Of a stretch of 64,000 nucleotides of DNA, positions 42,337-51,381 are shown one piece after another. Origin of the DNA: Terrisporobacter glycolicus ATCC 14880 = DSM 1288 (GTDB taxonomy: Bacteria; Bacillota; Clostridia; Peptostreptococcales; Peptostreptococcaceae); the NCBI RefSeq assembly GCF_036812735.1, contig NZ_CP117523.1, forward strand, positions 806,001 through 870,000, in the 5' to 3' direction. The number at the start of each line of letters is the position of its first letter. Within the stretch, counting starts at the first letter, position 1. The notes under the pieces were generated by a model. The model was not told the origin of the DNA and did not search any database. It saw only the letters and a program-made list of their open reading frames with translations. The position numbers were made by a program, and so were the translations under genes.

Positions 42337-44910
42337 ATGAGGGAAGATTTTAATATAGTAATAAAATATATAAAAAGTTTTAAATCAAGATCTATAGCAA
42401 TAATGCTTAGTATAATCTTAGGAACAGCACTTATAGTAGGTGTAGGTACTTTATCAAAAAGTGCTCAGCAAGCAGATATAAACAGAACTAAAAGGGAGCT
42501 GGGAACTTATCATGTTTATTATAAAGACATAGATAAGAATCAATTAGAAATAGTAAAAAAGGGTAAGGATATAGAAAATATTGGGATAACGTCATATTAT
42601 GCATCTACAGATGTAAGTGAAAAGTTACCAATTAATATTTTATATGCTGATAATAATTATCTTAATGATGAGTCAGAGATAGTTAAAGGTAGATTACCAA
42701 AAGATAAAAACGAGGTAGTTTTAGAAGCTTGGATATTAAATAGTATGGGTCTAAAACCAGAGGTTGGACAAGAGCTAACTTTTAAACTTTATAATAAAGA
42801 AAAAACTGAGACTTTTAAAGTTGTAGGAATTCTTAAAGATAGATATAAGGATAAAAGTGTTGGAAGATGTGAAATATTTTTACACCTTGATGAGAATAAT
42901 GTTAGTCAATTTACTGCAAATGTAGAATTTAATGAAGGAAGTCCAATAAGCAATGATATAGAAGCTATTGCCAATGAAGCAAATATAAGTTTGAAGAATC
43001 AGGTTGGAGTAAATAAATCACTAGTACAAACGGTTGAAGATAACGGTGGTATAGATATGGCAAGTAAAAGCACGGCTATTGCCATGAGCATATTTGCAGG
43101 CCTTGTAATTTATAGCATTTATTCCATATCTGTATACCAAAGAATTAGAGATTACGGAATGTTACGAGCTGTAGGAGCTACTAATTTAAGAATATTTAGA
43201 TGTATGATTTATGAGTTATTAATTATTGCTTTAGTATCACTACCAATTGGAATATTATTTGGTATGGGAGGGTCACAGTTATTTAATAAGTTAGGTGGGA
43301 ATATAAATTTTGAAGGCAAGTTAGAATCAACACCTTTTGTTATACCAACAGAAGTGATTTTACTATCTATAGTATGTACTTTTGTTGTAATATTGATAAT
43401 TAGTATATTTACTTATTTCAAAATAAAAAGAATATCTCCAATTGAAGCCATAAAAGGAAACTACGGATCAAATAGTAAGATTAAGAAAAGTAGTTTTATA
43501 ATATCTAAAATAAGTAATTGTATATCACAAACGAAATCAATTTCAATGAAGAATATATTGAGAAACAAGAAAGCCTTTATTTTAATAATGCTGTCTATGA
43601 GTATAGGTGGTGTATTAGTAATTAGAAACAATTATGCTTATACAATATCTGATGCTATGTATGAACAGCAAAGAAAGGGAACGTATTTAAATGGTGATTT
43701 TATTATGCAAGTTACCTCAGCTGATGATGAAAGAGTTGGTTTAAGTGATAGAGATATTAAGGAAATTAAAAATATAGATGGTATAAATGAAGTAAAAGTA
43801 GCTAGAATTTTGCAAAGTAGATTAGTTTTACCTAAAAAAGATTTATTAGAGAAAGATTTTAATAAACAGCTTGATTCAGAAATATATATAAGAGATGTAT
43901 TAAATGGAAGCTTGATAGATAATAAATCCAGTGATACTTATTTAATGAAACAAAAGTTAAAGGGATATAATGATGAGATGATAAAATCACTAGAGGATTA
44001 TTTAGTAAGTGGAAAAATTGATATAGAAAAGATGAAAAAAGAGAATTTGGCAGTAGTATATATGCCTTATATATATGATGATAACGGTACAAAAGGTAAA
44101 GTACTAGGTGGAAATACGGGTTCACCTCTTGCAAATATTAAGGTAGGAGATACAGTTACAGTTAAATATCCTAAAGGTAAAATAGAGGATACTCAGAAGT
44201 ATTGGCAAGGAAAAGACAATTGTGAATATGAAGACTACACTTTTAGAGTAGGAGCTATAGTTAATTATCCTTATGCAGATGACAATTTATATTCTGGAGA
44301 CGACGGAATAGATATTATAGTAAGTGACAAATATTTAGATGGATTGGTTGGCAACAGCAATTATGATGTTGTATATGCAAATATGGAAAATGGAGCAAAT
44401 CATAATACTATAAATAAAAAACTAGGAGAAATTGGGAGTAAAGTACCAGGAACTGTAACTACAGATATGACTGAAGATAAAAAAATGGATGAGCAAATAT
44501 TAAAACAGAAGAAACTTTTAGACTTTGGTGTAGTAGCAGTTATGTTTGCTATAAGTGTGTTTAATATAATTAATAATGTGAGTTATAACTTAATTTCAAG
44601 AACAAGTGAATTTGGAATGTTAAGAGCAATAGGTATAAGTGAAAAAGATTTTAAAAAAATGATCACTTATGAAGGGTTATTTTATGGTGTGATTTCAAGT
44701 GTAATTGTAGTAGTAACTTCATTGTTGATGCAAATAAGAATGTACAAAACCTTTGGATTTGAAGCTTATGGCATGGATTTTGTAATAAATTACAAGTTAT
44801 ATGTAGTAGTTGTATTAGCTAATATAACTGTGGGGTTATTAGCAACTTATCTACCAGCTAGAAAAATAAAAGAAAGTAGCATAGTAGAAGCTATAAATAT
44901 TATAGAATAG
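42337..44910 (+). CDS. FtsX-family ABC transporter permease
   Basis: An 857-residue permease with two FtsX/MacB-type modules. Helix 1 is near residues 18-38, followed by a large outer domain. Three helices (about 245-370) contain RIRDYGMLRAVGATNLRIFR. A second outer domain (about 430-725) follows, then three helices with SRTSEFGMLRAIGISEKDFK. The C-terminus, PARKIKESSIVEAINII, is the typical ending. The start follows GAAGGGAGC. Such mechanotransmission permeases drive lipid, peptide or lipoprotein release or bacitracin-type resistance. It is co-transcribed with its ATPase. Confidence 0.92.
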   Translation: MREDFNIVIKYIKSFKSRSIAIMLSIILGTALIVGVGTLSKSAQQADINRTKRELGTYHVYYKDIDKNQLEIVKKGKDIENIGITSYYASTDVSEKLPINILYADNNYLNDESEIVKGRLPKDKNEVVLEAWILNSMGLKPEVGQELTFKLYNKEKTETFKVVGILKDRYKDKSVGRCEIFLHLDENNVSQFTANVEFNEGSPISNDIEAIANEANISLKNQVGVNKSLVQTVEDNGGIDMASKSTAIAMSIFAGLVIYSIYSISVYQRIRDYGMLRAVGATNLRIFRCMIYELLIIALVSLPIGILFGMGGSQLFNKLGGNINFEGKLESTPFVIPTEVILLSIVCTFVVILIISIFTYFKIKRISPIEAIKGNYGSNSKIKKSSFIISKISNCISQTKSISMKNILRNKKAFILIMLSMSIGGVLVIRNNYAYTISDAMYEQQRKGTYLNGDFIMQVTSADDERVGLSDRDIKEIKNIDGINEVKVARILQSRLVLPKKDLLEKDFNKQLDSEIYIRDVLNGSLIDNKSSDTYLMKQKLKGYNDEMIKSLEDYLVSGKIDIEKMKKENLAVVYMPYIYDDNGTKGKVLGGNTGSPLANIKVGDTVTVKYPKGKIEDTQKYWQGKDNCEYEDYTFRVGAIVNYPYADDNLYSGDDGIDIIVSDKYLDGLVGNSNYDVVYANMENGANHNTINKKLGEIGSKVPGTVTTDMTEDKKMDEQILKQKKLLDFGVVAVMFAISVFNIINNVSYNLISRTSEFGMLRAIGISEKDFKKMITYEGLFYGVISSVIVVVTSLLMQIRMYKTFGFEAYGMDFVINYKLYVVVVLANITVGLLATYLPARKIKESSIVEAINIIE

Positions 44911-44920
44911 AGGGATTATT

Positions 44921-45595
44921 ATGGTGATATTAGAGACTATTAATTTAGGTAAAATATATGGAAAAAAACAAATAAAAGTAGATGCATTACAAGACGTTAA
45001 TTTAAAAATAAATAAGGGTGAATTTGTGGCAATAGTAGGGCCTAGTGGAAGTGGGAAAAGTACTTTTCTTCATTTAATAGGAGGACTTGAGCGACCAAGC
45101 AATGGAACTATAAAAGTTGATAATAAAGATATATGTTGCTTATCTGACAACGAACTAGCTAAATATAGAAGAGAAAAAGTTGGATTTGTATTTCAACAAT
45201 ATAATTTAATACCAGTTCTTAATGTTAAAGAAAATATAGAACTATCACTAAAACTTGATAAACAAAAAATAGATAAAGATTATATAGAAGATCTTATGAA
45301 ATTACTTGGAATAGAAGAGAGAAAAGATCACTTACCAAATCAATTATCTGGAGGTCAACAGCAACGTGTTGCTATAGCTCGTGCACTAGCAGCTAAGCCG
45401 AGTATTATTTTAGCAGATGAACCTACGGGGAATTTAGATAGCAAGACTACTGAAGAAGTTATGGATTTACTTAAAAAATCCATAAAAAAATACAATCAAA
45501 CTTTAATAATGATAACTCATAATAATGAAATAGCAAAAAAAGCAGACAGAATTATATCAATAATAGACGGAAAATTAAATGATTTAGATTGTTAA
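44921..45595 (+). CDS. ABC transporter ATP-binding protein (LolD/MacB class)
   Basis: A 224-residue ATPase. Walker A is GPSGSGKST, the Q-loop lies in VGFVFQQYNLIP, the signature is LSGGQQQRVAIARALA, Walker B is ILADEPTGNLDS and the switch is ITHNNEIA. The GNLD-S motif is typical of LolD/FtsE/MacB-type partners of FtsX permeases. It starts 10 bases after the permease gene behind AGAGGGATT. It ends at a terminator. Confidence 0.94.
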   Translation: MVILETINLGKIYGKKQIKVDALQDVNLKINKGEFVAIVGPSGSGKSTFLHLIGGLERPSNGTIKVDNKDICCLSDNELAKYRREKVGFVFQQYNLIPVLNVKENIELSLKLDKQKIDKDYIEDLMKLLGIEERKDHLPNQLSGGQQQRVAIARALAAKPSIILADEPTGNLDSKTTEEVMDLLKKSIKKYNQTLIMITHNNEIAKKADRIISIIDGKLNDLDC

Positions 45596-45611
45596 AATTT
45601 ATAATTTCCAT

Positions 45612-45655
45612 AAAAGCTATGAAGTTGAGATAAAAATTAATTTCATAGCTTTTTA
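45612..45655 (+). terminator. terminator of the ABC operon
   Basis: A 12-bp stem AAAAGCTATGAA/TTCATAGCTTTT followed by TT. No further gene is seen up to 45800; that stretch is A/T rich. Confidence 0.85.
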
Positions 45656-45800
45656 GATTGTAAAAATTAATCTTTATAACAAATTTATAACGAAAATCAC
45701 ATTTTATTAAATATTTATAACAAAGAGTGAACAATACATATAAATATGATATTTTTAAGATTTTATTTGTTATATTTATTATAGAAGAAAATTAATAGAT

Positions 45801-45844
45801 GGAGGGGAAAACAATTCTAAGATTTAGAATTGAAAATAATTATG
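45801..45844 (+). promoter_or_regulatory. ribosome site separated from the start by a hairpin
   Basis: GGAGGGG (45801-45807) is 34 bases from the MBOAT ATG at 45842. Between them, ATTCTAA-GAT-TTAGAAT (45814-45830) folds into a 7-bp stem that would shorten the effective spacing. This may set the translation rate. An in-frame TTG at 45830 starts inside the stem. Confidence 0.5.
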
Positions 45845-47257
45845 GTTTTTAGCAGTTTGATTTTTTTATTTTTATTCTTACCTATAGTACTTATTTTTTA
45901 TTATTTATCTAATGAAAAATTAAAAAATGTAGTATTACTGTTGGCAAGTTTGTTCTTTTATGCATGGGGAGAACCTAAATATGTATTTTTAATGATTGCA
46001 TCTATCATTTGCAATTATATATTTGGAATCAAGGTATCCTCAGATGATGCAAAGGAAAAGAAGTTATGGCTTATAATAGCTGTGATTTTTAATATTTCAC
46101 TATTAGGAGTATTTAAATATAGCAATTTTTTAATAGATAATATTAACAGTTTATTACATCTTAACATCAGTATTCCCACAATACCTTTGCCTCTTGGAAT
46201 ATCATTTTTCACTTTCCAAACAATGAGTTATGTAATTGATGTGTATAGAAATAGTAGTAGACTTCAGAGAAATATTTATAATTTAGCATTGTATATAAGT
46301 TTATTTCCACAACTTGTGGCAGGTCCGATTGTTAGATATGAAACGGTGGACGAGCAAATAAATAGTAGAGTTCATACCATAAATAAATTTTCCGTAGGTA
46401 TAAATAGATTTGTTATTGGTCTTGGAAAAAAGGTGATTTTCTCAAATAATTTAGGCTTAGTTGCTGACAGTATATTTGCAACTAATATGTCAGATTTGTC
46501 TACTATGGAAGGTTGGTTGGGGATAATATGTTACACCCTTCAAATTTATTTTGACTTCAGTGGATATAGTGATATGGCCATAGGACTTGGAAAAATGTTT
46601 GGCTTTGATTTCTTAGAAAATTTCAATTATCCATATATATCTGAAAATGTATCGGAGTTTTGGAGAAGATGGCATATCTCTCTAGGAAGTTGGTTTAGAG
46701 ATTATGTTTATATTCCCCTAGGGGGAAATAGAGTTTCTCCTATTAAACAGTATAGAAATTTATTTATAGTTTGGTCGTTAACAGGTATATGGCATGGGGC
46801 TGATTGGACTTTTGTAACATGGGGACTATATTATGGTTTTCTAATTGCACTAGAAAAAGCCTTCTTACAAAAATATTTAGATAAGTTACCAAAGTTATGT
46901 AGACATATTTATTTAATATTATTAGTAATGATAGGATGGGTATTCTTTAGAGCGGAAAATATTGGACAAGCATATGAATATATAAAAGTTTTAATGGGAC
47001 TTGGCGAAAATTCTATTTTGAATATTTCATTTCTTAGTTACATAAATGAATCAGGATTTATTGTGATTTTAGCGATCATTTTTGCTACACCAATTTTACA
47101 TAAGATTAAGTGGAAAATCGAGTTAAGAAATAAGAAATTAATTGATAATAGATTTACTTATGCACTTCATTCAATTTCACTAATGTCAATTATGTTTATA
47201 GTTGTTGTGATTTTAATAAATTCCACATACAATCCATTTTTATATTTTAGATTCTAA
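45842..47257 (+). CDS. MBOAT family O-acyltransferase (AlgI/DltB-like)
   Basis: A 471-residue multi-helix membrane acyltransferase. The opening, MVFSSLIFLFLFLPIVLIFY, is the conserved AlgI-type start, so ATG 45842 is chosen over TTG 45830. Family motifs: GISFFTFQTMSYVIDVYR, LFPQLVAGPIVRY, YFDFSGYSDMAIGLGKMFG, FWRRWHISLGSWFRDYVYIP and the catalytic His in TGIWHGADWTFVTWG. It transfers acyl groups across the membrane to an outer polymer, together with the DHHW protein encoded 15 bases downstream. Target polymer unknown (polysaccharide or teichoic acid). Confidence 0.93.
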   Translation: MVFSSLIFLFLFLPIVLIFYYLSNEKLKNVVLLLASLFFYAWGEPKYVFLMIASIICNYIFGIKVSSDDAKEKKLWLIIAVIFNISLLGVFKYSNFLIDNINSLLHLNISIPTIPLPLGISFFTFQTMSYVIDVYRNSSRLQRNIYNLALYISLFPQLVAGPIVRYETVDEQINSRVHTINKFSVGINRFVIGLGKKVIFSNNLGLVADSIFATNMSDLSTMEGWLGIICYTLQIYFDFSGYSDMAIGLGKMFGFDFLENFNYPYISENVSEFWRRWHISLGSWFRDYVYIPLGGNRVSPIKQYRNLFIVWSLTGIWHGADWTFVTWGLYYGFLIALEKAFLQKYLDKLPKLCRHIYLILLVMIGWVFFRAENIGQAYEYIKVLMGLGENSILNISFLSYINESGFIVILAIIFATPILHKIKWKIELRNKKLIDNRFTYALHSISLMSIMFIVVVILINSTYNPFLYFRF

Positions 47258-47272
47258 GAGGAGGATACAATA

Positions 47273-48460
47273 ATGAATAATAAAAAAGCTAAATATATAG
47301 CTATACCATTTTTAATTGCAATAATAGCTACATTATTTATTCATACAATAAGTAAAGATAAAGAGATAAGCGCATCTGAAAATAGATCATTAGCACAAAT
47401 ACCCTCAGTGGAAGATGTGCAAAAAGAAGACTTCACCAAAAAGTTTGAAGCCTATTTTTCAGACCAGTTTCCTTTTAGAGAGGAATTGTCACAGCTTTAT
47501 AATAAAGTAGAATTAATGCTTGGTAAAAATAAAATTAAAAATTACTATGTGCTTGAAAATAATTGGGTTATGCCAACACCAGTAGATGCATTATCAGAGG
47601 AAGACTTAAAAGATTCAGCTGAAAAAATAAATGAGCTTTCTCAGGCAGCATTAAAGTCTAACAAGAAAGTTTATTATGCATCAGCGCCACACAAAGAAAG
47701 TATGTTAACTAATTTGTACCCTAAATTTACAAAAGGTTTAAATAATGCTACAGAAAATAAAAATAAATTTAAAAATTATTTAGATAAAGATAAGATAGAT
47801 TTTATTGACATAGATGAAGATTTTTTAAGTAAATTTAATGAGAAAGAAAGAGAAAAATTATATTTTAAAACAGATCATCATTGGAATGGTATAGGGGCAT
47901 ATGAAGGTTTTAAAACTATTATGGAGGAAATGAAAAAAACAGAAGGTATTAAAAATATAAATTGGAATAATTATATTAAAACAGATTTAAAAAAAGGATA
48001 TTTCCTAGGAAGCTATAATTTAAATTTAAATAATTTAGTAAAAGAAGATGAAGATATTCCTTATGTTCATTCAAAAAATAAACATAAATATGAATATTTT
48101 AAATATGATGGAAAAAAAGAAATTAAAGGAAAAGAAGAAGATTTTGTAGCCACAAGGAGACATGAAGATGAAATATTATATGGTGGAGCCTACATGTTTG
48201 GTAATGCTTGTAATATATTAAAAATTAAAAATAAGGATGCTTTAAGTGATAAGAAAATACTAATAATAAGGGACTCTTATCAAGCTCCTACTTCATGGTT
48301 ATTTGCAGACATGTTTTCAGAAGTACAACTAGTTGATCCAAGATATACGGAAAAACTAGATTTATCTATAAAAGAAATAATTGAAGATAGTGATGCTGAC
48401 ATAGTTATGTTTATGTACAATTCAACAGATTTTAAATCTATGATTGATGAAATAAAATAA
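47273..48460 (+). CDS. DHHW family (AlgJ/AlgX-like) protein
   Basis: A 395-residue protein with one N-terminal membrane anchor (about 8-27) and an extracytoplasmic SGNH-like domain. The family motif is KTDHHWNGIGAYEGF, with SAPHKESM upstream and ILIIRDSYQAPTSW near the C-terminus as the serine-type block. ENRSLAQIPS near residue 37 is the conserved opening of the domain. It receives the acyl group from the MBOAT protein and passes it to a cell-surface polymer. The start follows GAGGAGG; the two genes form an operon. Confidence 0.9.
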   Translation: MNNKKAKYIAIPFLIAIIATLFIHTISKDKEISASENRSLAQIPSVEDVQKEDFTKKFEAYFSDQFPFREELSQLYNKVELMLGKNKIKNYYVLENNWVMPTPVDALSEEDLKDSAEKINELSQAALKSNKKVYYASAPHKESMLTNLYPKFTKGLNNATENKNKFKNYLDKDKIDFIDIDEDFLSKFNEKEREKLYFKTDHHWNGIGAYEGFKTIMEEMKKTEGIKNINWNNYIKTDLKKGYFLGSYNLNLNNLVKEDEDIPYVHSKNKHKYEYFKYDGKKEIKGKEEDFVATRRHEDEILYGGAYMFGNACNILKIKNKDALSDKKILIIRDSYQAPTSWLFADMFSEVQLVDPRYTEKLDLSIKEIIEDSDADIVMFMYNSTDFKSMIDEIK

Positions 48461-48463
48461 ATA

Positions 48464-48500
48464 AAAAACAGATACAAGTTTGGAATTTGTATCTGTTTTT
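48464..48500. terminator. bidirectional terminator
   Basis: A 14-bp perfect stem AAAAACAGATACAA/TTGTATCTGTTTTT. It ends the acylation operon and serves the convergent DUF3267 gene. Confidence 0.88.
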
Positions 48501-48519
48501 TATTGAAATTCTTGTCTTA

Positions 48520-49137
48520 TTATTTTGTGAATGCAACAAAACCGCAGTCTGTAGGATGATCTATAAAAAGAGCATCCTTATATTTGCATAATAATAGGGC
48601 GATAGTAGTATCCCCACCTGCGCATAAAATATTAATCAAACTTAAATTCATTAATGAAGAATTGCCCGTGAAGAAAGATATTATGAATAGTAAAATACCT
48701 AAAATAAGTAAAGGCATAAGTCCTCCAGTAATATAAGCTTTAAAGCTAAGTGGTTCTTTGCAATGACAATAAGGAGTTAATGACTTCCACATAACACCAA
48801 AACTTATACTTTTAAATCCTTCCTTACAAAATAAACTCCATGTGGCTCCATGTAAAAATTCATGTATAACGACACATGCAATTATTGAAATAAAAAATAA
48901 CATAAGAGTAGCTGGAGTAAACTCTAAAACAATACTTCCCCATTTATTTATATAAATGAAAAAACAAACAAGAGCTATTGGTCCGGCTGTAAGTAGGGCA
49001 TAAATGTTAGCTTTTGCAACAGTAATTGTGCCTGAATTCTCTTTATATCCATTTTTTATCATTTCTTCTTTAATTTTTTCAAATCTTTTTATTTTTTCTT
49101 GTTCCTTTAAATTTTTTTCACTAATACTTTCAGACAT
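48520..49137 (-). CDS. DUF3267 metalloprotease-like membrane protein
   Basis: A 205-residue membrane protein. The start is ATG 49137, 7 bases after AAGGGG; a longer frame to 49233 has no ribosome site. After a charged N-terminus (EKNLKEQEKIKRFEKIKE) come helices near residues 45-65 and 75-100, then VIHEFLHGATW, an HExxH-type zinc motif placed in the membrane as in site-2-protease-like families, and two further helices. SVGG-type catalytic partners are not clear. The function is unknown; an intramembrane protease role is inferred from HExxH. Confidence 0.82.
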   Translation of the reverse strand: MSESISEKNLKEQEKIKRFEKIKEEMIKNGYKENSGTITVAKANIYALLTAGPIALVCFFIYINKWGSIVLEFTPATLMLFFISIIACVVIHEFLHGATWSLFCKEGFKSISFGVMWKSLTPYCHCKEPLSFKAYITGGLMPLLILGILLFIISFFTGNSSLMNLSLINILCAGGDTTIALLLCKYKDALFIDHPTDCGFVAFTK

Positions 49138-49247
49138 AATAAACCCCTTAAATATTATTTTTATTGAGATTATAACATATAATTCCAATTTGTCCTTGAA
49201 TTTTTTAATATTAATTTGGAAAAATAGAATCAAAGGAAGGTGAAGTA

Positions 49248-50270
49248 ATGTTTGTTCCTCAAAGAATTATATTTGAAAAAGACGCTCTAAACTATAAAAT
49301 AGGAAAAAATATTTATGAAGAATTTAAAAATAAAGAAAAAACAGAAATAATAAATTTGACTAATAATAAAGTTAAAGAACATATACCAGGAGATAATATT
49401 AGAGATTTTTACAAAGAAGGCAAAAACACTTTAGTTGTAGGAATTAAAAAGGGCTATAAATTTCAAAGTTGTAAACCATCTGCTCACTGGCAACTACCTT
49501 TATTTAGCGGTTGTGTGGGGAATTGCCAATACTGTTACTTGAACACAAATTTAGGTGATAAACCTTTTATAAAGGTTAATGCAAATATTGATGATATTTT
49601 AGACAGAGCAAAAGAGTATATGTATGAAAGAAAGCCTGAGATTACCATATTTGAAGGTTCAGCTACATCTGATCCTATACCTGTTGAGCCATATACACAT
49701 TCTCTAAAAAGAACAATTGAATTTTTCGCAAAAAGTGAATACGGAAGATTTAGATTTGTTACAAAGTTTGATGATGTTGACACTTTATTAGATATTGAAC
49801 ATAGAGGAAAAACAGAAGCAAGATTTACTATTAATACAAGAAAAGTCATAGGAGATTATGAAAAAAGAACTAGTAGTAGAGAAAAAAGAATTGAAGCTAG
49901 CGTGAAAATGATGGAATCAGGATATCATGTTGGATATATTATAGCGCCAGTATTTATATATGAAAACTGGGAAGACGATTACAGAAACTTATTAATTTAT
50001 TTAAGTGAAAAGATACCTAATAATTTAGAAAATTCAATTACTTTTGAAGTAATATCTCACAGATATACAACAAGAGCAAAAAATATTATAAATGAAGTTT
50101 TTCCAGAGAATATTTTACCAATGAAAGATAATGATAGAACTTATAAATATGGCCAATTTGGATATGGAAAATTTGTTTATCCAAAGGAACATTTAGCATA
50201 TATGAAAAAGTTTTTTACAGAAAATATAAAAGAAATTTTTCCAGATGCAGAGATTAAATATATCATTTAA
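49248..50270 (+). CDS. splB: spore photoproduct lyase family radical SAM protein
   Basis: A 340-residue radical SAM protein. The [4Fe-4S] ligands are C89, C93 and C96 in SGCVGNCQYCYLNT, the spacing peculiar to spore photoproduct lyase (CxxxCxxC). FVPQRIIFEKDAL and YGRFRFVTKFDDVD also match. SPL repairs the thymine dimer 5-thyminyl-5,6-dihydrothymine in germinating spores. However, the position of the essential H-donor cysteine (EASCTSD in the Bacillus enzyme, from memory) is Ala here (EGSATSD, A139). It may be a paralogue with another mechanism. The start follows GGAAGGTG. Confidence 0.85.
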   Translation: MFVPQRIIFEKDALNYKIGKNIYEEFKNKEKTEIINLTNNKVKEHIPGDNIRDFYKEGKNTLVVGIKKGYKFQSCKPSAHWQLPLFSGCVGNCQYCYLNTNLGDKPFIKVNANIDDILDRAKEYMYERKPEITIFEGSATSDPIPVEPYTHSLKRTIEFFAKSEYGRFRFVTKFDDVDTLLDIEHRGKTEARFTINTRKVIGDYEKRTSSREKRIEASVKMMESGYHVGYIIAPVFIYENWEDDYRNLLIYLSEKIPNNLENSITFEVISHRYTTRAKNIINEVFPENILPMKDNDRTYKYGQFGYGKFVYPKEHLAYMKKFFTENIKEIFPDAEIKYII

Positions 50271-50272
50271 TT

Positions 50273-50310
50273 AAAAAAGGAGAGCTGAATAATTTTAACT
50301 CTCCTTTTTT
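50273..50310. terminator. bidirectional terminator
   Basis: A 12-bp perfect stem AAAAAAGGAGAG/CTCTCCTTTTTT between the convergent SPL-family and alpha/beta hydrolase genes. Confidence 0.88.
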
Positions 50311-50312
50311 AA

Positions 50313-51131
50313 CTATATTCTATTTTCTATCCATCTACTCATTTCAGATATTATATCATCTTTAATTAATTCATCCAAAAGCTTATGATATAAACCATTC
50401 AAAATCCTAATTTCCTTATCTGTAGAAATTATATTATTAAATAAAAACCTACTATCTTCACAATCTGTTACTGCATCCATTGAGCCATGAAGTATTAAGC
50501 AAGGATATTTAAATTTATATAAATATTCAATAATATTTGAACAACTTTTTTTCAACACGTGATAAAGACCTACAGTAACTTGTTTTAAAACTAATTCATC
50601 TTCATCATAAGATTGAATAAAATCATAATCATGGCTTAGATTATGAATACTTCCAACAGAAACAAAGTCAAAATCACTATCATATTCATCAGAATTACAA
50701 TTTGTATAATTACCATAATCACAAATTAAAGGGCTACAAAATATCATACCATCTGCCAGATTATCATATTGTCCACCTAGAATACTCATTATATGTCCTC
50801 CCATGCCTTGACCTAAAATAAATAAAGGAAGATTTGGGTTTTCTTCTTTAACTAAATCAATAACAATTTTTAGATCTTTTGCAAAGGTATGGGCATCGTC
50901 AACATATCCTCTTTTTCCATCAGAATCTCCGTGCCCTCTGTGGTCATATCTATATACATTAAAATTATCTGAAACAAATTTTCTAGTGATATAATCATAT
51001 CTTCTATAGTGCTCTGCTAATCCATGTAGGATTAAGATAGTAGCTTTAGGACTATTTACTAAGTCTTTTGCGCATTTTAAATAAATATTATCAAATGATT
51101 TAACCCAAAAATCTACTGTTGCAACACTCAT
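50313..51131 (-). CDS. lysophospholipase-like alpha/beta hydrolase lacking the nucleophile
   Basis: A 272-residue protein of the monoacylglycerol lipase/lysophospholipase group. Typical parts: LILHGLAEHYRRYDYI, YDHRGHGDSDGKRGYVDD, LHGSMDAVTD (acid) and LNGLYHKLLDE (His). The nucleophile elbow, normally GHSMGG, is GQGMGG; the codon at 50805-50807 reads GGC (Gly) on the coding strand. With Asp and His kept, this looks like a pseudoenzyme, or a one-base Ser-to-Gly change. The start is ATG 51131, 8 bases from GAGGAG; an upstream GTG at 51140 overlaps that site. No signal peptide. Confidence 0.88.
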   Translation of the reverse strand: MSVATVDFWVKSFDNIYLKCAKDLVNSPKATILILHGLAEHYRRYDYITRKFVSDNFNVYRYDHRGHGDSDGKRGYVDDAHTFAKDLKIVIDLVKEENPNLPLFILGQGMGGHIMSILGGQYDNLADGMIFCSPLICDYGNYTNCNSDEYDSDFDFVSVGSIHNLSHDYDFIQSYDEDELVLKQVTVGLYHVLKKSCSNIIEYLYKFKYPCLILHGSMDAVTDCEDSRFLFNNIISTDKEIRILNGLYHKLLDELIKDDIISEMSRWIENRI

Positions 51132-51381
51132 ATATTTCACTCCTCAAGTTTTATAATGAATCCTAAAAAAGCATAGGACTAACATATATAGTTATTCTAG
51201 ATAGAGGAACGAAAATCCTTTTTTAAAAGTTGTGATTTATTTTTTTATAACTGATACAATTTATATATAAACATAATTACCATAAAATTTATACTTTAAA
51301 ATATTGTTTAGATTGAAAAAAAGTGGTACAGTTAAAATGTAAACACGAATAATTATGAGATTGTTTGGGAGGTATGTTCGC

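Noticed and set aside
51241-51381. Possible riboswitch ahead of the fumarase operon
   Set aside because: Only A/T-rich sequence is seen, without conserved aptamer motifs or a terminator hairpin.
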